Shown in pieces: positions 15,472-24,813 of a DNA stretch of 64,000 nucleotides. Positions within the stretch are counted from its first letter, which is position 1, and every line of letters begins with the position of its first letter. The notes beneath the pieces are model-generated. The model made no database searches. It was not told the origin of the DNA and worked only from the letters and a program-made list of their open reading frames with translations. The stretch is from Chryseobacterium limigenitum. GTDB taxonomy: Bacteria > Bacteroidota > Bacteroidia > Flavobacteriales > Weeksellaceae. The translations under genes were made by a program, and so were the position numbers. The stretch lies in NCBI RefSeq assembly GCF_900114875.1, contig NZ_FPKW01000020.1:1-64000 (forward strand), written 5' to 3'.

Positions 15472-16425
15472 ATGAGTTGGTTTAAAAATATTTTCAAAAA
15501 AGAAGAGAAAGAAACATTAGACAAAGGATTGGAAAAATCCAGTCAGGGATTTTTCGAAAAAATAACAAAAGCCGTAGTCGGTAAAAGTACAGTAGATGAT
15601 GAAGTTCTGGATGATCTGGAAGAAATACTTATTGCATCAGACGTAGGCGCATCCACTACCATCAAGATTATAGAAAGAATTGAAGAGCGTGTTGCCAGAG
15701 ATAAATATGTAAATGTAAGTGAGCTTGATAATATTCTTCGTGAAGAAATTTCAGGATTATTGCTTGAAAATCCTCACGCAGGAACAGGAAATATTGATGC
15801 TTCAAAAAAACCTTATGTAATAATGGTTGTAGGCGTGAACGGTGTAGGAAAAACAACTACGATCGGAAAATTGGCACATCAATTTAAATCAGAAGGTAAA
15901 AAAGTTGTTTTAGGAGCTGCAGACACGTTTAGAGCTGCCGCTGTTGATCAATTAACGATTTGGAGTGAAAGAGTTGGCGTTCCAATTGTGAAGCAGGAAA
16001 TGGGATCTGATCCGGCTTCTGTTGCCTTTGATACGGTGCAAAGTGCCCAAGCTCAGGGAGCGGACGTTGTTATCATTGATACGGCAGGAAGACTTCATAA
16101 TAAAATCAACTTAATGAACGAGCTTTCAAAAATCAAAAGAGTAATGCAGAAGGTTATTCCTGATGCTCCTCATGAGATCCTGTTGGTTCTTGACGGTTCT
16201 ACCGGACAAAACGCATTCGAACAGGCTAAGCAGTTTACAGCCGCTACTGAAGTGAATGCTTTGGCAGTTACAAAACTAGACGGTACAGCTAAAGGAGGTG
16301 TTGTGATCGGGATTTCTGATCAGTTTCAGATTCCGGTAAAATATATTGGCGTTGGAGAGAAGATGCAAGATTTGCAATTGTTTAATGGTACAGAATTTGT
16401 AGATTCTTTTTTCAAGAAAAGATGA
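15472..16425 (+). CDS. ftsY: Signal recognition particle receptor FtsY
   Basis: A 317-residue SRP-type GTPase that docks SRP-ribosome complexes at the membrane. The ATG at 15472 gives MSWFKNIFKKEEKETLDKGL, a short basic N-terminus typical of Bacteroidota FtsY. The NG domain shows GVNGVGKTTTIGKLA (P-loop), DTFRAAAVDQL, DTAGRLHNKINLM and TKLDGTAKGGVV. The long acidic A domain of E. coli FtsY is absent, as in most short FtsY proteins. Confidence 0.95.
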   Translation: MSWFKNIFKKEEKETLDKGLEKSSQGFFEKITKAVVGKSTVDDEVLDDLEEILIASDVGASTTIKIIERIEERVARDKYVNVSELDNILREEISGLLLENPHAGTGNIDASKKPYVIMVVGVNGVGKTTTIGKLAHQFKSEGKKVVLGAADTFRAAAVDQLTIWSERVGVPIVKQEMGSDPASVAFDTVQSAQAQGADVVIIDTAGRLHNKINLMNELSKIKRVMQKVIPDAPHEILLVLDGSTGQNAFEQAKQFTAATEVNALAVTKLDGTAKGGVVIGISDQFQIPVKYIGVGEKMQDLQLFNGTEFVDSFFKKR

Positions 16426-16492
16426 TTTTTATCATAAAATTCTTTAATTTAGTAAATCACATTCATATTAACAATTAAAAAATTTTAAAACT

Positions 16493-16747
16493 ATGGGAAT
16501 TTTAACTTGGATCATTTTTGGTCTTATCGCAGGGGCAATTGCAAAACTAATTATGCCCGGAACTCAAGGAGGAGGTTGGCTAATGACCATCATCTTAGGA
16601 ATTGTTGGAGCTTTCGTAGGAGGATTTATAGGTAGCTTTTTAGGATGGGGAACTACAAACAGTTTCGATTTCAGAAGTATGCTATTGGCTGTAGGAGGAG
16701 CGTTAATCGTTCTTTGGGTCTACGGAATGGCTACGAAGAAAAGCTAG
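16493..16747 (+). CDS. GlsB/YeaQ/YmgE family membrane protein
   Basis: An 84-residue, glycine-rich integral membrane protein with three helices: ILTWIIFGLIAGAIAKLIMP, GWLMTIILGIVGAFVGGFIG and a third ending LIVLWVYGMATKK. This is the transglycosylase-associated/YmgE family, often stress-induced, with no known enzymatic role. It lies 67 bp behind ftsY and is closed by a strong terminator. Confidence 0.9.
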   Translation: MGILTWIIFGLIAGAIAKLIMPGTQGGGWLMTIILGIVGAFVGGFIGSFLGWGTTNSFDFRSMLLAVGGALIVLWVYGMATKKS

Positions 16748-16769
16748 TTATAGATAAAAAAATAAAACA

Positions 16770-16804
16770 AAGAAGCCGGATTTGAAATTCAAATCCGGCT
16801 TCTT
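16770..16804 (+). terminator. Strong terminator, probably bidirectional
   Basis: aagaagccggatttg (16770-16784) and caaatccggcttctt (16790-16804) form a perfect 15-bp stem. A-rich sequence on the left and T-rich on the right allow use by both the YmgE-like gene (+) and sppA (-, stop at 16822). Confidence 0.85.
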
Positions 16805-16821
16805 TTATGAAACAATATAAT

Positions 16822-18579
16822 TTAGTCTATTTTAATCTGATAAGGCATTTCCATTTTCACCTCAGACTGTAACTTCTCGTTCGTGATCTGATTCAAAATT
16901 TCATAGTTTGCTTTACCAATTTTACTTTTAATGATCTTCGCAGAAATTTCGTCTTCATTAAGATCATTAAAAATTTGTTCAAATGGAGTCATCTTTTTAG
17001 GGAAAGAGGCAACATTGTAAGATGATTTCAAACCTCCTTTTTGGGCTGCAAATTTAATTGCATCGTTTAGGGTTCCCAATTCATCTACCAAACCAATTTG
17101 TTTAGCCCTTGTTCCACTCCATACTCTACCTCCACCGATCGTATCGATCTGCTCAAAAGTCTGTTTTCTGTTTTGCGTAACAAAGTGTACAAATCTTTTA
17201 TATGTTCCTTCAACACTTCTTGTAATCATACTTACTCCATAAGGACTAACGCCATTTAAAGAAGAGTAATACATAGAATTCGCGTTGGTAGCAACAATGT
17301 CAGAACGTACTCCATTTTTATTGGCAAGATCCTTAAAGTAAGGTATAACACCGAAAACTCCGATCGATCCAGTTAATGTATTTGGCTCTGAATAAATTTT
17401 GTCAGCTGCCATGGCAATATAGTAACCTCCCGACGCTGCATAATCTCCGAAAGAAACAACAAGAGGTTTTTTCTTTTTTAACTGCTGAAGTTCAAATAAG
17501 ATCTCGTCAGAAGCATTGGCACTTCCTCCGGGAGAATTAATCCTTAAAACAACAGCTTTAACTTTATCGTTTTCCTGTAATTCTTTAATATACTTAATAT
17601 ACTTATCAGAATAAATATCATTGTATCCGTCTCCATTATTAATTGATCCTGATGCATACAAAACAGCAACTTTATCACCCGATTTATCATCTTCAGAATA
17701 AGAAGCAATATATTTACCCAAAGAGATCTTATTTAATTTATCTTTCTCTTTTAAGCTTAATTTAGATTTAATTAATTCATCATATTCTGTTTTTTGAATT
17801 AATTTATCCGCAAGCTTATGTTTCAATCCCAATTCAGGAATCATACCATATAAACTGTCAACAACTGTTCTGAATTGTGCCGTATCAATTTTCCTTGAAG
17901 CAGCAATTCTTGTAGAAGTATTTTTCCAGATATCATTTAAAAGAGTTCCTAGCTGTTCCCTATTTTCAGGAGAAATATCATTTCTTAAAAATGGTTCAAC
18001 AGCAGATTTAAATTTCCCGTGACGAATAACTTCGATACCAATACCATATTTATCTGCAAAATCTTTGAAGAAAGCAACTTCTGTCGCAAGACCTTTAAGC
18101 TCAATCATCCCTGATGGATTCAGATAATATTGATCAGCAACAGATCCCAAATAATAAGAAGCCTGAGAAACTGCATTACCATAAGCATACACAAATTTTC
18201 CGCTCTTTTTAAAATCCTGAATCGCGTTTCTTAGGTCATCTATCTGGGTAATCCCTGCATGAAGATCATCAGCTTCAATACTTATACCTTTAATATTATC
18301 ATCAGTTTTTGCTTTGTTGATGGCTTCGATAGCATCATAAATCAGAATGCTTTTGTTTTGATTATTAATATTAAATATTCCGGTTTGCTCTTCCGTAGGG
18401 CTGTCTATTATATTTGTTTTTAAATTAATAGTTAAGACCGAGTTCTTTTTCACCTCTATAGATTTGTCACTTCCCATTGCGCTAAACACAAGCATCATAA
18501 TGAAAAAGAAGAAAAATACGACACATAGTATCACAATTGCCACTATATTTGCCAGTACATTTTTAAAAAAACTTTTCAT
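16822..18579 (-). CDS. sppA: Signal peptide peptidase SppA, 67K type
   Basis: A 585-residue membrane-bound serine peptidase that degrades cleaved signal peptides. The N-terminal helix is VIFCVV-like (ANIVAIVILCVVFFFFFIMM). Two tandem S49 domains are visible. The first contains the likely catalytic Lys in VIRHGKFKSAVEPFLR, the second the nucleophilic Ser in AASGGYYIAMAADKIY, after RINSPGGSANASDEI. Length fits the long (E. coli-like) form. It diverges from folK with a 19-bp gap, so the two promoters must overlap the other gene's start. Confidence 0.94.
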   Translation of the reverse strand: MKSFFKNVLANIVAIVILCVVFFFFFIMMLVFSAMGSDKSIEVKKNSVLTINLKTNIIDSPTEEQTGIFNINNQNKSILIYDAIEAINKAKTDDNIKGISIEADDLHAGITQIDDLRNAIQDFKKSGKFVYAYGNAVSQASYYLGSVADQYYLNPSGMIELKGLATEVAFFKDFADKYGIGIEVIRHGKFKSAVEPFLRNDISPENREQLGTLLNDIWKNTSTRIAASRKIDTAQFRTVVDSLYGMIPELGLKHKLADKLIQKTEYDELIKSKLSLKEKDKLNKISLGKYIASYSEDDKSGDKVAVLYASGSINNGDGYNDIYSDKYIKYIKELQENDKVKAVVLRINSPGGSANASDEILFELQQLKKKKPLVVSFGDYAASGGYYIAMAADKIYSEPNTLTGSIGVFGVIPYFKDLANKNGVRSDIVATNANSMYYSSLNGVSPYGVSMITRSVEGTYKRFVHFVTQNRKQTFEQIDTIGGGRVWSGTRAKQIGLVDELGTLNDAIKFAAQKGGLKSSYNVASFPKKMTPFEQIFNDLNEDEISAKIIKSKIGKANYEILNQITNEKLQSEVKMEMPYQIKID

Positions 18580-18598
18580 AAATCAATCATTTTCCAAT

Positions 18599-19015
18599 AT
18601 GTCGCAGCATAAGGTAGTTTTGTTACTGGGGAGTAACATTGGAGACAAAAAAAAAAATTTAGAAGAAGCCCTAGAACAGATTAAAAAAGGAGGCAATGAT
18701 ATATTAAAAATTAGTGAATTTTTAACATCTGAGCCCGTAGAATTTGCTAGTTCCAATATTTTTTGTAATATTGCATCAATTATATTCACACATCTTTCAC
18801 CAATTCAACTACTTGATTTTGTTAAAAGTATTGAAGTTGAGATGGGAAGAATTAACGATTCAAAGGTTTCAGGAGGCTATGCCGACAGAATAATAGACAT
18901 TGATATCGTTAAATATGATGAATTGAAGTTCACATCAGAAAGGTTAGAAGTCCCTCATCAGAAACATCTTTTTGAAAGGGAATTCTCTAGAATATTATTA
19001 AAAGATTTTTTTTAA
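18599..19015 (+). CDS. folK: 2-amino-4-hydroxy-6-hydroxymethyldihydropteridine pyrophosphokinase
   Basis: A 138-residue HPPK that transfers pyrophosphate from ATP to the pterin in folate synthesis. The ATG at 18599 gives MSQHKVVLLLGSNIGDKKKN, the usual family start; the open frame extends upstream over sppA but has no family support there. EVEMGRINDSKVSGGYADR and RIIDIDIVKYDEL match the substrate and metal-binding signature (normally R.LDLDIL), and VPHQKHLFEREF closes the domain. The folate gene folB lies elsewhere in the window, at 61956. Confidence 0.9.
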   Translation: MSQHKVVLLLGSNIGDKKKNLEEALEQIKKGGNDILKISEFLTSEPVEFASSNIFCNIASIIFTHLSPIQLLDFVKSIEVEMGRINDSKVSGGYADRIIDIDIVKYDELKFTSERLEVPHQKHLFEREFSRILLKDFF

Positions 19016-19036
19016 ATAAAACATAAAACATATTGT

Positions 19037-20146
19037 ATGAAATTAGGTTTATTATTATTGGCCGCTTTGCCTATTGCTACTTATGCTCAGGACAGTATCG
19101 CCGTTAGTTCCTCTAGCGAATACCCGAATACTTTTTCCTCAGGTTCTGCCAATGTCCAAACTTTCGACAACAAGGCTAGAAGATTTAACGACTGGAGTAT
19201 TTCAGTTGGTGGAGGTGCAGCATTTATGACTCAATCAGACCTTACGTCATTTTATGACAAAAAGGTTAACTGGGGTTATAACAGTTACGTAAGTATAGAC
19301 AAGCAGATCTCACACACTTTCGGTTTAAGCATTATTTACCAAAGAGGTGAGACAAATCAAAAAGGTATGTTGGACGGTGTACCCGGACAATTAGCCGGTG
19401 TAGGAGTTGCAAAAACCAAGTATAACCAAATTGCTCTATTAGGAGACGTTAACTTTTCAAATATTTTGAGAAGAGTTGACAATCATTCTACTTACAGATG
19501 GGCACTACATGGTTATGGAGGTATTGGAATCATGAACTATAACACATCTCTACACGACAACAACGAGTACAGATGGAGTACAACTCCCGCAAGAATTCCT
19601 TTGTTTATTGATCAGAAACTTGACATTAACTCAATTTACTATCAGTTTGGTTTAGGTTTGAAATATAATGTTTCAAAACTTATTGATATTGAAGCTAGAA
19701 CAATGTACATCATAAGTGGTGATGACGAGTTCGATGGTGGCGGATGGGCTAGTCCAAACGACTATAATCCTAACTCTACAGTTTCTAGATACAACATGAT
19801 CAATGACAGAAGATCCGATAATATGTGGACCGTTAATTTAGGTGTATCATTTAAATTAGGTAAACATATGTCTCACTTAGCTTGGCATGATCCTTTACAA
19901 GAAGCTTATTACAGAACAAATGTTCTTGAAAATGCTTCAACAGACTTTATGGTTTGTGAAAAAGGAGATAATGACAATGACGGTGTTTGTGATGACTGGG
20001 ATAGAGAGCTTAATACTCCTGCTGGCGCAAGAGTTGATGGTGCAGGTGTTGCTTTAGACATGGATCTTGATGGTGTTATCGACTTATATGATAAGTGCGT
20101 AACCGTACCTGGTCCTGCAGAAAACAACGGTTGTCCTACTAAATAA
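19037..20146 (+). CDS. OmpA-like outer-membrane beta-barrel protein lacking the OmpA C-terminal domain
   Basis: A 369-residue exported protein (signal MKLGLLLLAALPIATYAQ). It shares nearly its whole layout with the next gene: EYPNTFSSGSANV, RRFNDWSISVGGG, a barrel with INFSN/VNFSNILRRVDNHS-YRWALHGYG, and a calcium-binding thrombospondin-3-like linker (GDNDNDGVCDDWDREL, DMDLDGVIDLYDKC). It stops at ENNGCPTK, exactly where the paralogue continues into the peptidoglycan-binding OmpA domain. So this copy should sit in the outer membrane without the usual cell-wall anchor. It starts 21 bp after folK. Confidence 0.88.
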   Translation: MKLGLLLLAALPIATYAQDSIAVSSSSEYPNTFSSGSANVQTFDNKARRFNDWSISVGGGAAFMTQSDLTSFYDKKVNWGYNSYVSIDKQISHTFGLSIIYQRGETNQKGMLDGVPGQLAGVGVAKTKYNQIALLGDVNFSNILRRVDNHSTYRWALHGYGGIGIMNYNTSLHDNNEYRWSTTPARIPLFIDQKLDINSIYYQFGLGLKYNVSKLIDIEARTMYIISGDDEFDGGGWASPNDYNPNSTVSRYNMINDRRSDNMWTVNLGVSFKLGKHMSHLAWHDPLQEAYYRTNVLENASTDFMVCEKGDNDNDGVCDDWDRELNTPAGARVDGAGVALDMDLDGVIDLYDKCVTVPGPAENNGCPTK

Positions 20147-20232
20147 ACAATCACTTTTAAACAACTAAAAAAATTAAGTAAATTCTCTTTACTTAAAACA
20201 AAATTATTTAATAAAATAAATAAAAATACACT

Positions 20233-21687
20233 ATGAAATTAAGTTTAGCAATTGCTGTACTAGCATTAGCCTTTCCCTCGGCTATTAGTGCACAAGACTC
20301 AACGGCAGTTTCTTCAAACGGAAAATACCCAAATACATTTTCTTCCGGCTCTGCTAATGTTTCTCCATTTACACAAAAATCTAAAAGATTTAACGACTGG
20401 TCTGTATCAGTAGGTGCAGGTGTTCCTTTGGTTCAGTCTGCGGATTTAACGTCAATCAAGAACGGTAACGGTAAAAATCTTTTTGGATATTCTGCTTACA
20501 TCAGTATTGATAAAGCAATTACTCATGCTTTCGGTATTAACCTTCAGTATGACAGAGGAGAAACAAGACAAGGTTGGTTCAACACTAAAGATGCAGCTCC
20601 TGCAGATGCTTCAAAATATCAGCAAGTAGCAGGTAGAACTCAGTATGATGCGATCTCTATCTTAGGAGACATCAACTTCTCAAATTTATTAAGAAGAGTT
20701 GATAATCATTCTCCATACAGATGGGCATTACACGGGTATGCAGGTATTGGTACTTTAGCATACAAAGCTTATCAAAAAGATGAGACCGGACAAAGATTAA
20801 TGACTGAAATCAAGCCTTTTAAATTAGGTTCATTCTTCGGTCAGGCTGGTGCTGGTCTTAAATTCAAAGTTAACAGAAGATTAGATATCGAAGGTAGACT
20901 AATGTATGTAATGACTGGTGATGATGAGTTTGATGGTGGTGGTGCACAATACAGTGCTGTTAACCAACGTGAAGAGCAAGTTTCTGATAACTTCTTTAAT
21001 GCAACTTTAGGAGTTTCTTTAAAATTAGGAAAACACGAATCTCACTTAATGTGGCATGACCCATTGCAGGAGATCTATTATAAATTAGATGTATTGGCTA
21101 ACAAAAACCAGGATATCGAAGTTTGTAAAAAAGGAGATGCTGATAATGACGGTGTTTGCGACGATTGGGACAGACAACTTGATACTCCTGCCGGTGCAAG
21201 AGTTGACGGTGCGGGTGTAGCTCTTGATACAGATTTAGATGGAGTAATCGATCTTTACGATAAGTGTGTAACTGTTCCCGGACCTGTTGAAAACAACGGT
21301 TGTCCTACAGCAACACCTACAGGACCTGTAACTGATGATACCAGAACTTTAGAAGGAATTGAATTTGATTTAAATTCTGATAGAATCTTACCATCTAATA
21401 CGCCTATTCTTAACAATGCAGTTAGCTATATTAATTCTTCAAACGGAGCTTATAATGTAGTTGGTGCAACTGATACTAGAGCTTCTGATGCTTATAACCA
21501 AAAATTATCTGAAAGAAGAGCGAATAGCGTTAAGAGTTACTTAGTGAAAAACGGTGTAGAATCTACTAAATTAAACGCTATCGGTAAAGGTGAAAAAGAC
21601 CTTAAATACCCTGAGTGTGACCCAGCTACTAAGTGTCCTGAATGGAAAAACAGAGCAAACAGAAGAGTTTACTTTGAAGCTAAATAA
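20233..21687 (+). CDS. OmpA family outer-membrane protein
   Basis: A 484-residue exported protein (signal ending PSAISAQ). It has an N-terminal beta-barrel, a thrombospondin type 3-like calcium-binding linker (GDADNDGVCDDWDRQL, DTDLDGVIDLYDKC, VPGPVENNGCP), and a C-terminal OmpA domain with EFDLNSDRILPSNTPILNNA, GATDTRASDAYNQKLSERRA, VKSYLVKNG and NRRVYFEAK. The OmpA domain binds peptidoglycan and ties the outer membrane to the wall. It is the full-length tandem paralogue of the gene just upstream. A strong terminator follows. Confidence 0.93.
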   Translation: MKLSLAIAVLALAFPSAISAQDSTAVSSNGKYPNTFSSGSANVSPFTQKSKRFNDWSVSVGAGVPLVQSADLTSIKNGNGKNLFGYSAYISIDKAITHAFGINLQYDRGETRQGWFNTKDAAPADASKYQQVAGRTQYDAISILGDINFSNLLRRVDNHSPYRWALHGYAGIGTLAYKAYQKDETGQRLMTEIKPFKLGSFFGQAGAGLKFKVNRRLDIEGRLMYVMTGDDEFDGGGAQYSAVNQREEQVSDNFFNATLGVSLKLGKHESHLMWHDPLQEIYYKLDVLANKNQDIEVCKKGDADNDGVCDDWDRQLDTPAGARVDGAGVALDTDLDGVIDLYDKCVTVPGPVENNGCPTATPTGPVTDDTRTLEGIEFDLNSDRILPSNTPILNNAVSYINSSNGAYNVVGATDTRASDAYNQKLSERRANSVKSYLVKNGVESTKLNAIGKGEKDLKYPECDPATKCPEWKNRANRRVYFEAK

Positions 21688-21710
21688 TAAACTAATTATT
21701 TAATTATATT

Positions 21711-21733
21711 AAAGTCACGCATTGCGTGACTTT
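21711..21733 (+). terminator. Terminator of the OmpA gene pair
   Basis: aaagtcacgc (21711-21720) pairs with gcgtgacttt (21724-21733) around a 3-nt loop, followed by a T run. Confidence 0.85.
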
Positions 21734-21770
21734 TTTTGTTGCAATACAATACTTTCCTTATTTTTACCTC

Positions 21771-23672
21771 ATGATTTCTCAACAAGACTTTCAAAAATTA
21801 AAATATGAAACCCTGAAATATTTTTGGGGATATGATGAATTCAGAGATTCTCAGGAAGAAATCATTAATTCAGTTCTTACCGAGAAAGACACGTTGGTTC
21901 TTTTACCTACAGGAGCCGGAAAATCCTTGTGTTATCAACTTCCTGCGCTATTAAAGGAAGGAACTTGTCTTGTCATTTCTCCACTTTTGGCATTAATGAA
22001 AGACCAGGTCAATCAATTAAAATTCCGTGGAATTGAAGCAGAATATCTGTCTTCAGAGCTTGATGATTTTGATGCCGAAGTCATTTATAACAGATGCAAA
22101 GACGGGTTAACAAAACTTCTCTATGTCTCTCCGGAAAGACTGACGAATAAACAGTTTTTACAAAATATCGAAGAAATTCAGATGTCATTTATCGCCGTAG
22201 ATGAAGCACACTGTATTTCAGAATGGGGACAGGATTTCAGACCAAGTTATCAAAATATAAAAGAGTTTAGAAAAAATAATCCTGAAATTCCATGTTTGGC
22301 TTTAACTGCTACAGCAACTCCAAAAGTATTGGAAGAAATTAAAACTAAACTGGAGCTTAAAAATCCTCAAATTTTTCATAAAAGCTTTAAAAGAGATAAT
22401 ATTAAAATCTTTACAGAAGAGGTTTCAGATAAATTTCAGCGAATTTTTAATATTTTAAAATATAATAATAATTCCGGGATTATATATGTCCGCACAAGAA
22501 AAGAAGCAGAATTATTAACTGAATATTTACATAAAAATCAATTAAAAAATGTAGATTTTTTCCATGCAGGATTAACTACAAAAGAGAAAAATGCGAAACA
22601 AAATCATTGGAACAGAAATAACAATAATGTTTTAATTTCGACCAATGCTTTCGGGATGGGAATCGACAAAGATAATGTTCGTTTTGTCATCCACTTCTCG
22701 CCTGCTCCGTCAATTGAAAATTATTATCAGGAAATCGGAAGATCAGGAAGAGACGGGAAAGACAGTTTTGCCTTCATGCTTTGGAATCAGCAGGAAATAT
22801 CAAACTTTGATCAGATCTTAAAAAATCAAACTCCTAATAAAGCGGAATTTTTAAAGATTGTGACTTACCTCTACTCTATTTTTCAGGTTGCAGAATATGA
22901 ATTGCCAGAGAAAACATTTCAGTTAAACGCTGCAGGAATTCAAAATTTCACCAAATTATCAACCGCAAAGATTAAAAATGTATTGAATTTTCTTCACAAT
23001 CAGGAAATCATTTATTTTAATGACAATAAAAGCCTGTCTTCTGTAGAATTGATGATAAAGGCGGATGACATCGAGCAGCTTCCCAAAAAAGACGCCTATT
23101 TTATAGAGCTTCTACTTCGTACAATTTCAGGGATTACAACGCATAAGGTATTGTTCAGCGAACAGCAGGTGAGCAATAAACTAGGAATAAGCATTCATTT
23201 AATAAAAGAAAGACTTAAAGAATTACAGCAGAAAAATTATCTCGAATATGTAGACGGTGCATTATCAAGCGTAAAATTCTTAAAACCGAGAGATGAAAGA
23301 GTTATCAACAGTGGCTATTGGAAACTGTTTGAGCATATTCAAAGAAACAAAATCCAGAAATGGGAAGAAATGAAATTTTACACAGAAAGTAACGATTACT
23401 GTAAAATGAAAATGATCTTAGCCTATTTTGGAGAAAAAAATTCTAAAAACTGTGGTCAATGTTCGGTTTGTGAAAAGAATAAACAATCCATGTTTGGGAA
23501 AAATATTTCTCATCAGATTGTTAACTTATTAACCGAAAAACCGGCAACGATCGAAGAACTTTCTGTACAATTGAGTTACCATCCAAAGGAAAACATTTTA
23601 GAAAATCTGATTTACCTTTTAGACTCAGGAAAAGTAAAAATGCTGAATTTTAGGACGTATGCATTAGCATAG
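21771..23672 (+). CDS. recQ: RecQ family ATP-dependent DNA helicase
   Basis: A 633-residue 3'-5' superfamily 2 helicase. The ATG at 21771 is chosen (MISQQDFQKLKYETLKYFWG) because the preceding 15 codons of the frame overlap promoter-like sequence and lack conservation. Motifs are YDEFRDSQEEII, LLPTGAGKSLCYQLPA (Walker A), VDEAHCISEWGQDFRPSYQ (DEAH), ALTATATPKV, ATNAFGMGIDK (here STNAFGMGIDK) and IGRSGRDGK. A zinc-binding module is present (CKMKMILAYFGE, CGQCSVCEKN). No HRDC domain follows the winged-helix region. It acts in recombination and repair. Confidence 0.92.
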   Translation: MISQQDFQKLKYETLKYFWGYDEFRDSQEEIINSVLTEKDTLVLLPTGAGKSLCYQLPALLKEGTCLVISPLLALMKDQVNQLKFRGIEAEYLSSELDDFDAEVIYNRCKDGLTKLLYVSPERLTNKQFLQNIEEIQMSFIAVDEAHCISEWGQDFRPSYQNIKEFRKNNPEIPCLALTATATPKVLEEIKTKLELKNPQIFHKSFKRDNIKIFTEEVSDKFQRIFNILKYNNNSGIIYVRTRKEAELLTEYLHKNQLKNVDFFHAGLTTKEKNAKQNHWNRNNNNVLISTNAFGMGIDKDNVRFVIHFSPAPSIENYYQEIGRSGRDGKDSFAFMLWNQQEISNFDQILKNQTPNKAEFLKIVTYLYSIFQVAEYELPEKTFQLNAAGIQNFTKLSTAKIKNVLNFLHNQEIIYFNDNKSLSSVELMIKADDIEQLPKKDAYFIELLLRTISGITTHKVLFSEQQVSNKLGISIHLIKERLKELQQKNYLEYVDGALSSVKFLKPRDERVINSGYWKLFEHIQRNKIQKWEEMKFYTESNDYCKMKMILAYFGEKNSKNCGQCSVCEKNKQSMFGKNISHQIVNLLTEKPATIEELSVQLSYHPKENILENLIYLLDSGKVKMLNFRTYALA

Positions 23673-23740
23673 ATAATTGTTAATGAATACTATTTTCATG
23701 ATGAATTTCTAAATGATTTTAATCTTTTAATCAAAGAGTT

Positions 23741-23748
23741 TATCTTTG
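23741..23748 (+). promoter_or_regulatory. -7 box TATCTTTG directly before fmt
   Basis: A perfect TAnnTTTG octamer ending 4 bp before the fmt ATG at 23753. Transcription from it would start at or next to the start codon, implying a leaderless or nearly leaderless mRNA. Confidence 0.55.
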
Positions 23749-23752
23749 CATT

Positions 23753-24700
23753 ATGAAATCATTGAAAGTAGTTTTTTTAGGCACTCCAGAGTTTGCAAAA
23801 ACTTCGCTGGAAGCTGTTCATCTATCTCACCATGAAGTTGTAGGCGTTGTAACGGTTGCCGATAAAGCAAGCGGACGCGGACAAAAGATCAATCAATCTC
23901 CTGTAAAAATATTTGCGACAGAAAATAATATTCCGGTTTTTCAACCCGAAAAATTGAGAAATCCCGAGTTTTTGGAAGAGCTTAGAAAATTGGATGCTGA
24001 TGTTTTCATTGTGGTGGCTTTCAGAATGATGCCGAGAGTTCTTTTTGAAATGCCTAAAATGGGTACATTTAATCTTCACGCTTCTTTACTTCCTGATTAC
24101 AGAGGTGCTGCACCAATCAACTATGCTGTTATCAATGGGGAAGAAAAAACGGGTGCCACAACGTTCTTCATTAATGAAAAAATAGATGAAGGAAATATTT
24201 TACTTCAGGAAGAATTAAACGTTTTCCCGGATGAAAATGCAGGAGAGCTTCATGACAGATTAATGGAAATGGGTTCAAAGTTGGTAGTGAAAACATTAGA
24301 CGGTTTAGCGGAAAATTCAATTCAAGAAAAACCTCAGCCCAATGTTGAGCATCCTAAAAATGCTTATAAAATCTTTAAAGAAGACACAAGAATAGATTGG
24401 ACCAAAACCTCAAAAGAAGTTCATCAGTTTATATTAGGAATGTCACCCTACCCTGCTGCTTTTACGACTTTAAAAATTGGAGAAGAAGAAAAGGGTTTGA
24501 AAATATTTGGCGGAAAATTTGAAATTGGAAGCCATGAAAAACCTGTCGGAAGTTTAGATATTTCAAAAAATGAATTTAAAATCTATACTAAAGATGGAAT
24601 ATATTTCCCTTTGGAATTACAATTAGAAGGAAAAAAAAGAATGAATATCAAAGATTTTCTGAACGGTTTCAGAAATTTCGACGAAATAAAAATGGCTTGA
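23753..24700 (+). CDS. fmt: Methionyl-tRNA formyltransferase
   Basis: A 315-residue enzyme that formylates initiator Met-tRNA using 10-formyl-THF. MKSLKVVFLGTPEFAKTSLE opens the Rossmann-like domain. DKASGRGQKINQSPVK and NLHASLLPDYRGAAPINYAV carry the catalytic Asn/His region, with ATTFFINEKIDEGNIL next. A C-terminal OB-like domain follows (GMSPYPAAFTTLKIG). Length is normal. The terminator hairpin overlaps the stop codon. Confidence 0.95.
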   Translation: MKSLKVVFLGTPEFAKTSLEAVHLSHHEVVGVVTVADKASGRGQKINQSPVKIFATENNIPVFQPEKLRNPEFLEELRKLDADVFIVVAFRMMPRVLFEMPKMGTFNLHASLLPDYRGAAPINYAVINGEEKTGATTFFINEKIDEGNILLQEELNVFPDENAGELHDRLMEMGSKLVVKTLDGLAENSIQEKPQPNVEHPKNAYKIFKEDTRIDWTKTSKEVHQFILGMSPYPAAFTTLKIGEEEKGLKIFGGKFEIGSHEKPVGSLDISKNEFKIYTKDGIYFPLELQLEGKKRMNIKDFLNGFRNFDEIKMA

Positions 24701-24716
24701 TAAATCAAGCCATTTT
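24689..24716 (+). terminator. Terminator overlapping the fmt stop codon
   Basis: aaaatggcttgat pairs with atcaagccatttt around a 2-nt turn, followed by T residues. The upstream arm includes the last codons of fmt. Confidence 0.8.
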
Positions 24717-24748
24717 TTTGTTAATTGTCAAATGTAAATTAACCTTGT

Positions 24749-24801
24749 TGTCAATTTTCACCTCCGCAAAAATTCACTTGCAAAGCAAAACTGGCCATTC
24801 A
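24749..24801. repeat. Degenerate copy of the 30990-31071 inverted repeat
   Basis: tgtcaattttcacctccgca (24749 onward) and cacttgcaaagcaaaactgg (24775-24794) resemble the arms at 30990-31011 and 31050-31071. It lies in the convergent gap between fmt and ribBA. Confidence 0.45.
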
Positions 24802-24813
24802 GTATTCACATTT

